Assembly (NCBI GenBank): GCA_009377505.1
Contig: WHTX01000015.1
Location: 1 to 34,117, forward strand
Source: Acidimicrobiia bacterium
GTDB taxonomy: Bacteria > Actinomycetota > Acidimicrobiia > Acidimicrobiales > CAIXPF01
DNA length: 34,117 bases
Reading direction: 5' to 3'
The notes beneath the pieces are model-generated. The model did no database searches. It saw nothing but the letters and a program-made list of their open reading frames with translations, and was not told where the DNA came from. Each line of letters opens with the position of its first letter. The stretch's first letter is position 1. Below, one piece after another: positions 1 to 8,056 of this stretch. Both the position numbers and the translations under genes were made by a program.

Positions 1-604
1 GAACGGCCTGTTCTCCGACAACACCGACTTCGACAACACCTGCGGCGACAACGGCGGTGTCGAGAGCTGGCTCGCTCCCTACGGCGAGTGCAACAACGGC
101 AAGGTCATCTCCATGGGCCACGACGCCAGCTGCTCGGTGCACGGAGGCTTCAAGCAGCTGCGGCCCGACTACGTCCCGTCCGTCAGCACGACGTCAGTGG
201 CTGCGGCGCCCACCGCTGCGGGACCGGTAGCGGCGAACCCGCCTGCCTCCTTCTCCACAGCGATGGTCCGTAGTGTCGTCATCACGAAGGAGCTCAAGGG
301 CGGACAGGCCAATGTCATGTTCGTGGCGCCAGGCGGCGTCGACGAGCTGTTGCAGGTGGCGAAGCAGTGCGTCGACCACTATCTCGATGAGTACAAAGCG
401 GCGTACTGCGAGGTGTTCGGGTCGGACGCGGATTTCGGGATGTCGAACGACGACGACGGAGACGGCTTCGGCAGCGCGTGCTGGGTCATGATCGTCGGCA
501 TCCCGCTGGTCGGCGGCGACTACCAAGTCACGGAGATGGGACAGATCAGCTACCAGCTCGACGGCTGTCCCGGCAGCGTCCTCCCGCCCGTGACCTCTGG
601 GTAG
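1..604 (+). CDS. Cys-rich repeat protein, C-terminal part (5' end outside window)
   Basis: The frame is open from base 2 and stops at TAG 602-604, so only the last ~200 residues are visible. The first ~57 residues form one Cys-rich repeat: NGLFSDN, a Cys, GGVESWLAPYGEC, then ASC-x-x-HGGF. This repeat occurs three more times in the gene at 12557-13927, and bases 1-111 are identical to 13384-13494. After a Thr/Ala/Pro linker comes a ~110-residue domain not seen in the paralogue, with several Cys and an acidic stretch (NDDDGDG). I do not recognise this domain. The Cys content suggests an extracytoplasmic protein. It ends 160 bp before the end of the oppositely oriented tubulin-like operon. The short C-x-x-HGG part faintly resembles DUF3761, but I would not assign it. 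The gene is clearly real; its function is unknown. Confidence 0.8.
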   Translation, partial: NGLFSDNTDFDNTCGDNGGVESWLAPYGECNNGKVISMGHDASCSVHGGFKQLRPDYVPSVSTTSVAAAPTAAGPVAANPPASFSTAMVRSVVITKELKGGQANVMFVAPGGVDELLQVAKQCVDHYLDEYKAAYCEVFGSDADFGMSNDDDGDGFGSACWVMIVGIPLVGGDYQVTEMGQISYQLDGCPGSVLPPVTSG

Positions 605-764
605 GCAGCTGGGGTCGCGGAGGCCGCTTCACTGCCGACGTTCACGGCCGTCGTGCCGCGACACCGAGCCGCTGGGAACCGACCATGACCAGCTGCAGCC
701 GGCTGGACGTTCTCGACGCCTGCAGAACGTCGGTGACGCCCGGGTTCGGATGGGTGGCAGCAGG

Positions 765-1643
765 CTAGATCTCGTGGAGGGGGAGCCAGCCGAGCCGCAC
801 GCATTCGAGCGCGTCTTGCGCCGGCCGGAAACCTCGGTCGGACTTGAGGAGCTTCTCCAGGCGACGCTGGGCGTGGTGGGTCTTGCCGAGCAGCCACTCG
901 CACAGTGCGAGCTCGTACTCGGCCACCGATCCGACGTAGGAGCGCCTCGGCGCCGCCGCCTTGGCGCTCACGAGCACTTGTCTCGCCTCGTCCGGCTCAC
1001 CCGTTCGCCGCAGCGCCCAGCCTTCGAACACCAGCAGGCCAGCGCTGAGCTCGTCCCGGCCGCTGGCGCCCCCCGCCAGGGCGAGCGCCCGCTCGGCGTC
1101 GCCCTCTTCGGCGGCGAGCTCCGCCGAGGCCAGGCACACGGCGTCCGACGCCGGCAGCGCAGCCAGCACACCCGCCGCCTCCTCCGCGGCACCCCCGTCC
1201 TGGAGCAGCTCGGCAAGCAGCAGGGACAGGGTCACGTGGTCGAGCGGGTGGCCGTACACCACGATGTCGAGCGCCAGGGGCACGGCGAAGGGCGCCAGCT
1301 TCCCCGGCGCCATCCGCGTGCACACGAAGGGGTGGTCCTGCAGGTTGTCGCCACCTTCGAGCGCGGTGATCAGGTACTCCTCGGCGGCGGCCAGGTCTCC
1401 CCGGGCGTAGGACTTCAGCGCGTACAGGGCGCACGCCAGGTAGCGGATGTTCGTGCGCTCGTCGTCGGCCAGCTCGCGGAGCCTGGCGAAGTTCCCGTCG
1501 CGCAGCGAGTCGTACAGCTCCTGGTGGCCACGGGGGTCGAAGCGCCCCGGCCTCGGCCCCTCCGACGGCCCGCCGAAGCTGTCGCGGACGGTCATGAGCG
1601 GCATGGGCAGGAGCCAGGCTGGCGCCTGAAGTGTGGTGGTCAT
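765..1643 (-). CDS. TPR-like helical repeat protein, last gene of the tubulin-like operon
   Basis: This 292-residue protein has no signal peptide or membrane segment. From about residue 45 it is a chain of Ala/Leu-rich helix pairs with TPR/SEL1 character, such as AR-GDLAAAEEYLITALE and GDAERALALAGG. That suggests a cytosolic scaffold or adaptor. It starts at ATG 1643-1641, only 4 nt after the TGA of the six-TM gene, with a GAGGA Shine-Dalgarno sequence directly upstream, so it is co-transcribed and probably translationally coupled. It closes the five-gene operon. No catalytic motif is visible. Assignment to the TPR superfamily rests on helix pattern and length; the partner is inferred from position only. 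Confidence 0.75.
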   Translation of the reverse strand: MTTTLQAPAWLLPMPLMTVRDSFGGPSEGPRPGRFDPRGHQELYDSLRDGNFARLRELADDERTNIRYLACALYALKSYARGDLAAAEEYLITALEGGDNLQDHPFVCTRMAPGKLAPFAVPLALDIVVYGHPLDHVTLSLLLAELLQDGGAAEEAAGVLAALPASDAVCLASAELAAEEGDAERALALAGGASGRDELSAGLLVFEGWALRRTGEPDEARQVLVSAKAAAPRRSYVGSVAEYELALCEWLLGKTHHAQRRLEKLLKSDRGFRPAQDALECVRLGWLPLHEI

Positions 1644-1647
1644 GTCC

Positions 1648-4647
1648 TCACATCACGTGTTCGTCGAAGGGCGCGTGGCCGTTCGTGGCCACGGCCGGGG
1701 CTGGGAACTCGCTGAGGGGCAGGTCCGAGCTGGCGAAGGGCATCGTCCAGTCCGAGCGCACGAAGGCGAGGATCAACCCGGCCGCTCCGGCGTCCACCGG
1801 CTCGCTTTCGTGTACGGCGACGTCGGGCAAACCCTGCGGCGCGGGCACGACCTTGCTCGGCCACCACACCCGCGGGCAGAAGCGCGCCCTGGGGTCGTCG
1901 GCGACGGGCAGCGGCATCCGGCGGAAGAAAGAGGCCGGCAGCTGCGGCGCCCGCCCCCTGACCAGCTCGCCGCCGAGCTCCTGGATCGTCTCCAGCGCTT
2001 CGTCCCCGCCCCGCTGGCGGTCGTCCCGCTCGAAGTACAGGCCGAACACCTGGCCACTGGCCACATCGCTCACCCGCTCGCGCAGGGCCCGGTCGAAGGT
2101 GCCCTCGTGCAGCATCCGCGCCAGCGCCCAGCGGCTGCTCTCGGGGCCATGGCCCGGAGCGTCCTCGGACGGCTCGATGCTCGGGTCTCGCTCCGGGTGC
2201 AGGTGGGCCAGCGTCTCGACATCCCGCCCGGTCCGGTGGGCCAGCTCGGGCCGGAACAGCTCGACCGCCGCGCCGTACTGGTGCTGGAGCCAGCCGGGCT
2301 TGGCGACCTCTCGCCGGATCCGCGCCAGCAGGGCGTCCCGGCCGTGCTCGCTCAGCTCGAACCGGGAGATGCGCAGGCTCATCGCCCCTGCCAGCTCCTC
2401 CAGCTCCGGGGCACGCCGGTCCTCGGCCGTCACCGGCGGCCCGAACGGCAGCCACACCAGGCGATTGAGCGCGGTGGCCGTGGCCACCAGCTGACCGTGG
2501 GCGATCCCGAGCCGTTCAGCCTGGCCCGCACAGGACAACGCCGCTTGCTCCGCCCAGCGCAGGCGCGCCGCCGCCCCGCCGAGCCGAAGGCGTTCCCCGA
2601 CGCGGAGCCAGGCGATGGTGACGAGCGTGGCGAGCACGGCGACCAGTAGGCCGCCCGCCCACAGCAGGAGCTGCTGGCGCCGGTCGCCGCTCGACATGTC
2701 GGCGTACCAGCTGTTCTGGCGAACGACGCCGCCGACGCCGCTCAGCGTCACATGGACGAGGAGGATGGCGCCCACCGCCTTGGCCGCCGTGGGCCCCCGG
2801 CGCCCGCCGCGCCCGTGGCACAACGCCGCCAGGGCAAGGAGGGCCGCGCCGAACAGCGAGGTCAGCAGGACCTCGCCGACCCGGACGGCGCCGATCGGAG
2901 GGGGAGCCAGGACCACGGCATCCTGGGCGGCCGCGGCGAGGAGCACGAGGACGCCGAACAGCACGCCGAGCTCGACACGCGCCTTGCCCAGGATCGACTG
3001 TCCACCGACCCTCGGGCCCTTGAGCACCGGCACGGCGCAGGCGAGCGCCGACATCAGCGCCACGCCAGAGAGCGCCAACCAGGCCACCGTCCGCTGGTCC
3101 TCGTCCCACTCGAGCAGCCCGGCCGCCTCGGCCAGCCCGGAGAGCACGGCACCCGTGGCCACGAGGCCGACGAAGAGCGTGGCCATCACCCAGTTCAGCG
3201 CCCCCAACAACGGGCTCGGCCGCCGGTCGAGCACCTCACGCGCCCGCCGGAAGTCGGCCATCGCTGCAGTGGCCGCCCCTTCAGCGGCCTGCCATTGGGC
3301 GCGGACACTGCTCGCCACCCTGCCGAGGAGGGTCTCGCCACCGTCATCACCACTCGTCAGCTGCTGGCGGACCGCAGCTGCGCCGCTCGACGGATCTGGC
3401 CCGAACACGGTCGGGTCCGACACGACGAGCCGTCGCCCCTCCTCGGTCGGCGGGGCGACGGCCGGCGCCGGCCCACCGTCGACGAGGGCGAGGGCGTTGT
3501 CCACGAGCTCGCCCCACTCCGCCCGGCTGACACGGGAGCCGTCGATCTCCTCGCGCCGGTGGGCCACGGCGGACTCGAACTCGGCGACCGTCCCTGGCCC
3601 CGAGGTCTGCGACCCGGGTGCCGGGTCCATCCCCGCCCACACCGTGGTGAGCTTTGCGTCTTCGCCGATCGCCGCGTTGATCGACTCACCGGCGAGGTGC
3701 TCGAGGTCCGACAGCACGCTCGTGCGCAGTTGGCGGGGGATGCCGGCCAGGTAGCGGCCGGTCTCCCTGCCGATGCGGCCGGCGGCCGTGCGGACGTCCA
3801 CCGCCTCGCGTTCGTCGGGCCGTGCCGGCGGTTGCTCGAAGCGCAGCCCGGGCAGGCGCGCCAGGACGGCATCGGCCCACCTGGTGACGTCTCGGGACGG
3901 GTTATAGGAGACGTCACACCCCGGCGGCACGGGGAGGGGCCGCATGGAGGTGAGCGCCTCGTCGACGGGGAGGGGTGGGCCGACGGCAACCCGGGCGAAG
4001 CTGCGGGCGACCATGACCTTGGCGTCGCCCGACCCCGTGACGCCCGGGGCGCCGTCCTCGATCGGCGCCTCGGGCATCCCCTGCCACAGGCCTGCCTGGG
4101 TAGCGACGCCGACGGCCACGTGACCGGCGAACACCTCCGGGCGCTCGGCGGACAGGGGCATCGAGAAGGCCTCGTCCGAGGGACGATCCTCGGGAAGGAG
4201 CACCACGTTGGCCTGCGCCCTCGGCGTGAACAGCTCGACCAGCGGTGTCGGCCGGTCCAGGTCGGTCAGGGCGAGCACACGTGCCTCGACGACGACGGCC
4301 GAAGGCGGACGGTGTCGCTCGAGCTGGTCGGTGACGTGTATGGCGGCGCCGGCCAATGCCGGCACGTCCGAAAGGGGCAGGGCGCTGGACGCGACGGTCA
4401 CCACGTGCGCCACCTCGACCCGGTGCTGCTCGGCGAGCCGGTCGAGGAGAGGGCCCCCCTCCTGGGGCCCGTCGGCTCCGACGCGCCAACAGCGGAGCGT
4501 CGGCTGGGGGCCGTCGCCGGCGTCGACGACCCACAGCGGGCGGATGAGGCGCGCCACGGCGAGCCGCTCCAGGCCCTCGAGGGCACGGCGCACGACCTCG
4601 TCGGCCCGCGGGTGGACGACCAGCACCGTGACACGCGACGACGTCAT
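1648..4647 (-). CDS. Large six-TM membrane protein of the tubulin-like operon
   Basis: The product has 999 residues. Residues 1-470 form a soluble N-terminal region without a recognised domain. Six hydrophobic segments follow at about 483-505, 521-542, 559-580, 590-610, 624-643 and 660-682, then a ~310-residue soluble C-terminal region. The frame is open 32 codons further upstream. I chose ATG 4647-4645 because it overlaps the TGA of the tubulin-like gene by one base (TGATG), the usual sign of translational coupling, and the extension is Arg-rich shadow sequence. I do not recognise the family. Its position directly behind the tubulin-like gene suggests a membrane anchor for that protein (inference). 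A decayed copy of its C-terminal region (around residues 845-955) lies at 13930-14247, showing that a second copy of the gene once existed. Confidence 0.85.
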   Translation of the reverse strand: MTSSRVTVLVVHPRADEVVRRALEGLERLAVARLIRPLWVVDAGDGPQPTLRCWRVGADGPQEGGPLLDRLAEQHRVEVAHVVTVASSALPLSDVPALAGAAIHVTDQLERHRPPSAVVVEARVLALTDLDRPTPLVELFTPRAQANVVLLPEDRPSDEAFSMPLSAERPEVFAGHVAVGVATQAGLWQGMPEAPIEDGAPGVTGSGDAKVMVARSFARVAVGPPLPVDEALTSMRPLPVPPGCDVSYNPSRDVTRWADAVLARLPGLRFEQPPARPDEREAVDVRTAAGRIGRETGRYLAGIPRQLRTSVLSDLEHLAGESINAAIGEDAKLTTVWAGMDPAPGSQTSGPGTVAEFESAVAHRREEIDGSRVSRAEWGELVDNALALVDGGPAPAVAPPTEEGRRLVVSDPTVFGPDPSSGAAAVRQQLTSGDDGGETLLGRVASSVRAQWQAAEGAATAAMADFRRAREVLDRRPSPLLGALNWVMATLFVGLVATGAVLSGLAEAAGLLEWDEDQRTVAWLALSGVALMSALACAVPVLKGPRVGGQSILGKARVELGVLFGVLVLLAAAAQDAVVLAPPPIGAVRVGEVLLTSLFGAALLALAALCHGRGGRRGPTAAKAVGAILLVHVTLSGVGGVVRQNSWYADMSSGDRRQQLLLWAGGLLVAVLATLVTIAWLRVGERLRLGGAAARLRWAEQAALSCAGQAERLGIAHGQLVATATALNRLVWLPFGPPVTAEDRRAPELEELAGAMSLRISRFELSEHGRDALLARIRREVAKPGWLQHQYGAAVELFRPELAHRTGRDVETLAHLHPERDPSIEPSEDAPGHGPESSRWALARMLHEGTFDRALRERVSDVASGQVFGLYFERDDRQRGGDEALETIQELGGELVRGRAPQLPASFFRRMPLPVADDPRARFCPRVWWPSKVVPAPQGLPDVAVHESEPVDAGAAGLILAFVRSDWTMPFASSDLPLSEFPAPAVATNGHAPFDEHVM

Positions 4648-7600
4648 CACATCACCGCGGACATGTCGCCGAGCTCGAGGTGCTCGAGCGCGGTGACCAG
4701 CTCCGACAGGGCCCGGTCGATCATCGAGTACATGCCCGGCCATACCGCCCGCTCCGAGCCGTGCACGGCCGCATCGTCGAGCGACCGCTTGCGGTGCAGC
4801 TCGATCTCGTTGGCGTAGTCCCGAGCGGTCGAGGTGAAGACGCCGATCGCCGCTTCCCTCCGGTCCGTCGCCGAGGCCGACGTCAGGTCACCAGACCTGA
4901 GCTCGACCACGGGCGTGGACAGCTTCGGCCCAGCGTCGCCGATGCGCACCCAGCGGTCGAGCGCGCCGTTGAGCCGCTCGTAGACGTGCGCGGCCTGCAT
5001 CGTGGTGAGGCCGGGCTGCAGGCCCAGGTCGCGCAGCGCGACGTAGGCGCCGAGCGGCTCGAGGCTCTGGAGCTGGGCCACCTCGGCGTAGGCGAGCCCG
5101 AGCGCCTCGAGCACGGCGGGGAGCAGGTCACGGTGCTGGCCAACCTCCCGCAGGAGCGGCTGGGGGAACGAGCACGTCTTGTTCCCGGCAGCGATGCACC
5201 GGCGCTCCCGGTCGATGCGACCGAGCAGCAGCCCGGTGAACCACCCCCGGGTCATGGCCAGGATCACCTCGTGGGAGGCGGGCACGAACTCCTCCACGGG
5301 CCGGGCCCGCCGGCTGGTCCAGAAGTTCGTGCGCGCCGGCGGTGACTGCTTGGCCGCGTTCCAACCGCGGACGATCGGGTCCATGATCGACGCGAAGACG
5401 AGCGGGTCGTGCGCGGCGCCGAGCGTCGAGGAGATGGAGATCGACCGGACGTTCTGCGCAGTCGAGAACTGGGCGCCCAGGTCCCCGGGCGCCGAGCCCC
5501 CGCCGAGCGCGTGGGAGAGGATGTCGGCGACGACCTCCTCCATCGGGTGGTCCTTGAAGGGCAGGGTGCTCGGCACCGGCCGCTGCGGGATGCTCGGCCG
5601 GTGGTGCAAGAGGGACAGGAGCCCCGTGTCCAGTCGGACCAGGGGCTCGGCGGCGCCGAGGGCCGAGGTGAGGGCAGTGCGGAACGCCGCCCGACGTTGG
5701 GCCGTCTCGGCCGGGTCGACCGTCTGGTCGTCGCCGAGGTAGCTCCGCAGGTCGCTCCCGAGGAAGCGGCTGAACGAGGCCGCCGGCCGCCCCAGCCAGG
5801 CCCGGGCCCTGCGCAGCAGGTCCTCGGCCGAGAAGCTCGTCGTGAAGGTCGCCGCAGCGCGCGGCTGCACGCCACCCAGCAACCACGACGTGTCCGGGGA
5901 CCACGCCGTGCGGATCTCGACCGGTGGGGCCAGGTCCGCCGATCCGTCCTCGCTGAGGAAGTCGCCGACGATCACGGAGGAGCGGGCCTCGATGACCGAT
6001 TCCCCGGCCAACTTGGAGCGGGTGGAGCTTGCCAACAGGTCCTCGAAGCGGCCCGGGAACTCGTCGAGGTCCAGCACGAGGAACTCGTTGCGCGGCGGGC
6101 GCAAGCGCGTCGGCACGGGGCCGTCCGGCCAGGAGCGCACCAGCGGCTCGCGCACCCCGTCGCCCACCATCCCCAGCTGGTGCAGGTGCGAGCGGGCGTG
6201 CTCGAGCGAACGAGCCAGCGGCGTCAGGAAGTCGGTCCGCAACCCGTCGAGGAGGGCCCGGGCGACCTCACGCCGCCGCGCCTCGGCACGGTAGTTGCCG
6301 CCCACCCATATGCCCTGCCTCATGGCGTCCTCGATCGCCGCGTTCGTGAAGGGCACGTTGCCGGACTGCGTCAGCCGGGCGGCGATCTCGCTCCGGTAGC
6401 CCTCGGACCAGCGGAGGTGGTCCGTCATCTCCTCGCCGAGCTCCCGGCAGGCGTCGGCCAGTTCCTCGGCCACGTAGCGGACCAGCACGGCCGCGGTCTC
6501 GAGGCCGTGGCGGCTGACGACGGCGAGCACCTCCTCGAGGACCCGACGGGGCGCCTCGTCGACCCAGCTCCGGGCGCGGGCGCGCAGGCGCTCGTCATAG
6601 GCCTGCATCAGCGCGTCGGCGTTCCCGGGGATCACCTCGGCGATCCGCGTGGTCCAGGCCTGCGCCGGCATCGCCTTGTCCGACCGGACCTGTTCCCCGA
6701 TGTTGCCGAGCGTGGCGTGCAGCAGCTGCTGGGCCTCCTCCGGCTGCAGGTTGTCGATGACCTGGTCCGAGCCGTTGCGCTCGTACAGGCGCGCGGCCCG
6801 CAGGAAGTGCACCAGCTCGTCCCGGGCGAGGGCCTCGGCGATCTCCCGCGGGTCGCGGGCGTCGTTCGGGTCGATGTCGAGGGCCCGCCGGTGGTGGCCG
6901 TCGAGCAGCCACTCCGCGGCCATGCGCGCCAGGCGTTCCTCGCTGTAGCGGCCGAAGCGGTCGAGCCCGAGCCCGACCTCCGCGTAGCCGAACGCTTCGA
7001 ACACCGGCTGGTGGTCGCGCACGACGATGTCGGCCTTGACCGCGTTGCCCTCGGCGCTGCTCTGCCAGTTGGCCATCGTGTACTCGACGAGCTTGATCTG
7101 GATCGTCGGGTCCGTGGCCCAGCCGCGCAGGGCGCGGCCCATCATGGCGTACACCTCCCTCTGGTCACCGAACGTGACACCGCGGGTGTTCGAGGCGCCG
7201 ACCAGGAAGGGGAAGGCGGGCCCGCTGCGGTCGATGGGGGTCGAGGCGCCAGCGGCGGCGAAGAGGGAGCTGGCCCGGGCGTAGTTGCCGGTGAGCCAGT
7301 ACCCGTTCATCAGCTCGCTCAGGGCGGCGAGGGCGTTCGGCTGGACCCCGGCGGTCGCCGCGTCGCCCAGCTGGGCGAACACGTCGGACGCGTAGAGGAT
7401 CCCGAAGGTGTTCCTCCCCGCCGTGCCGGGGAGCTGGCGCAGCAGGTCACAGGCGTCGAGCAGGAGGCCCGCACCCGTGCCGCCGGCGAGGGAGGACACG
7501 ACGATGACCACGGGCTCGGTCGGGGTGTGGGCTTGTTTCCCGTAGGCGAGCTGGTGGATCTCGGCCAGCTCCGCGCCCGCCGAGGCCGACGACAGCCGGG

Positions 7601-8027
7601 CGTGGGCGCCGCGCAACGCGTCGAGGATGCGGTCGGCGTAGGCCAGGCCGATGGTGCGCCCGACGGCGCGGTACTGGCCCGCGCCGGTGGTGATCGGGAC
7701 CCGCAGGTACGTGGGGTCGACCCGCCAGCCGGCGAGGTCCCGCCACCCCTCCTCGGGGCTGGCGCCGCTCACCTTGTCCGACACGGCGCGGAAGTCCACG
7801 CCCGACATGACCAGCCCGAGGTAGTTCGACGGCGGGAGCAGCTCGACCTCCTCGATCTCGCCGCCGTCCTGGGCGGTGGGCGTGTCGATGTGGATCATCT
7901 GCCAGGCGCTCGGCATGCCGCCGGTCCAGCCGATGGTGTCGAGCCAGCCCAGCAGCTCGTGGCGGAGGAACCGGAGGGTCTTGCCACCGGAGCCGCCGAG
8001 GCCGACGAAGAGGAACTTTCGGAGCAC
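4647..8027 (-). CDS. Tubulin/FtsZ-like GTPase-fold protein (Tubulin_2-type)
   Basis: The product has 1126 residues. The N-terminus has a Gly-rich nucleotide-binding loop (VGLGGSGG, residues 8-15), IDTP at 47-50 and GQYRAVGR at 117-124. Residues 178-187 read SSLAGGTGAG, matching the tubulin/FtsZ signature GGGTG[ST]G. This combination is typical of the Pfam Tubulin_2 family, part of the FtsZ-like families that Makarova and Koonin linked to VWA proteins and proposed to act in membrane remodelling. About 800 further residues are unassigned. No membrane segment is seen, so it should be cytosolic. It starts at ATG 8027, 29 nt after the VWA gene, and its stop overlaps the start of the six-TM gene. 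GTP binding and polymerisation are inferred from the family. The family call is secure; the cellular role is not. Confidence 0.9.
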   Translation of the reverse strand: MLRKFLFVGLGGSGGKTLRFLRHELLGWLDTIGWTGGMPSAWQMIHIDTPTAQDGGEIEEVELLPPSNYLGLVMSGVDFRAVSDKVSGASPEEGWRDLAGWRVDPTYLRVPITTGAGQYRAVGRTIGLAYADRILDALRGAHARLSSASAGAELAEIHQLAYGKQAHTPTEPVVIVVSSLAGGTGAGLLLDACDLLRQLPGTAGRNTFGILYASDVFAQLGDAATAGVQPNALAALSELMNGYWLTGNYARASSLFAAAGASTPIDRSGPAFPFLVGASNTRGVTFGDQREVYAMMGRALRGWATDPTIQIKLVEYTMANWQSSAEGNAVKADIVVRDHQPVFEAFGYAEVGLGLDRFGRYSEERLARMAAEWLLDGHHRRALDIDPNDARDPREIAEALARDELVHFLRAARLYERNGSDQVIDNLQPEEAQQLLHATLGNIGEQVRSDKAMPAQAWTTRIAEVIPGNADALMQAYDERLRARARSWVDEAPRRVLEEVLAVVSRHGLETAAVLVRYVAEELADACRELGEEMTDHLRWSEGYRSEIAARLTQSGNVPFTNAAIEDAMRQGIWVGGNYRAEARRREVARALLDGLRTDFLTPLARSLEHARSHLHQLGMVGDGVREPLVRSWPDGPVPTRLRPPRNEFLVLDLDEFPGRFEDLLASSTRSKLAGESVIEARSSVIVGDFLSEDGSADLAPPVEIRTAWSPDTSWLLGGVQPRAAATFTTSFSAEDLLRRARAWLGRPAASFSRFLGSDLRSYLGDDQTVDPAETAQRRAAFRTALTSALGAAEPLVRLDTGLLSLLHHRPSIPQRPVPSTLPFKDHPMEEVVADILSHALGGGSAPGDLGAQFSTAQNVRSISISSTLGAAHDPLVFASIMDPIVRGWNAAKQSPPARTNFWTSRRARPVEEFVPASHEVILAMTRGWFTGLLLGRIDRERRCIAAGNKTCSFPQPLLREVGQHRDLLPAVLEALGLAYAEVAQLQSLEPLGAYVALRDLGLQPGLTTMQAAHVYERLNGALDRWVRIGDAGPKLSTPVVELRSGDLTSASATDRREAAIGVFTSTARDYANEIELHRKRSLDDAAVHGSERAVWPGMYSMIDRALSELVTALEHLELGDMSAVM

Positions 8028-8056
8028 GGGGGTTCTTTCCTGGGGTCGTTGGTTCG

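Noticed and set aside
2752-4818. 688-residue + strand frame antisense to the six-TM gene
   Set aside because: Low-complexity shadow composition; the opposite strand has clear TM segments and translational coupling.
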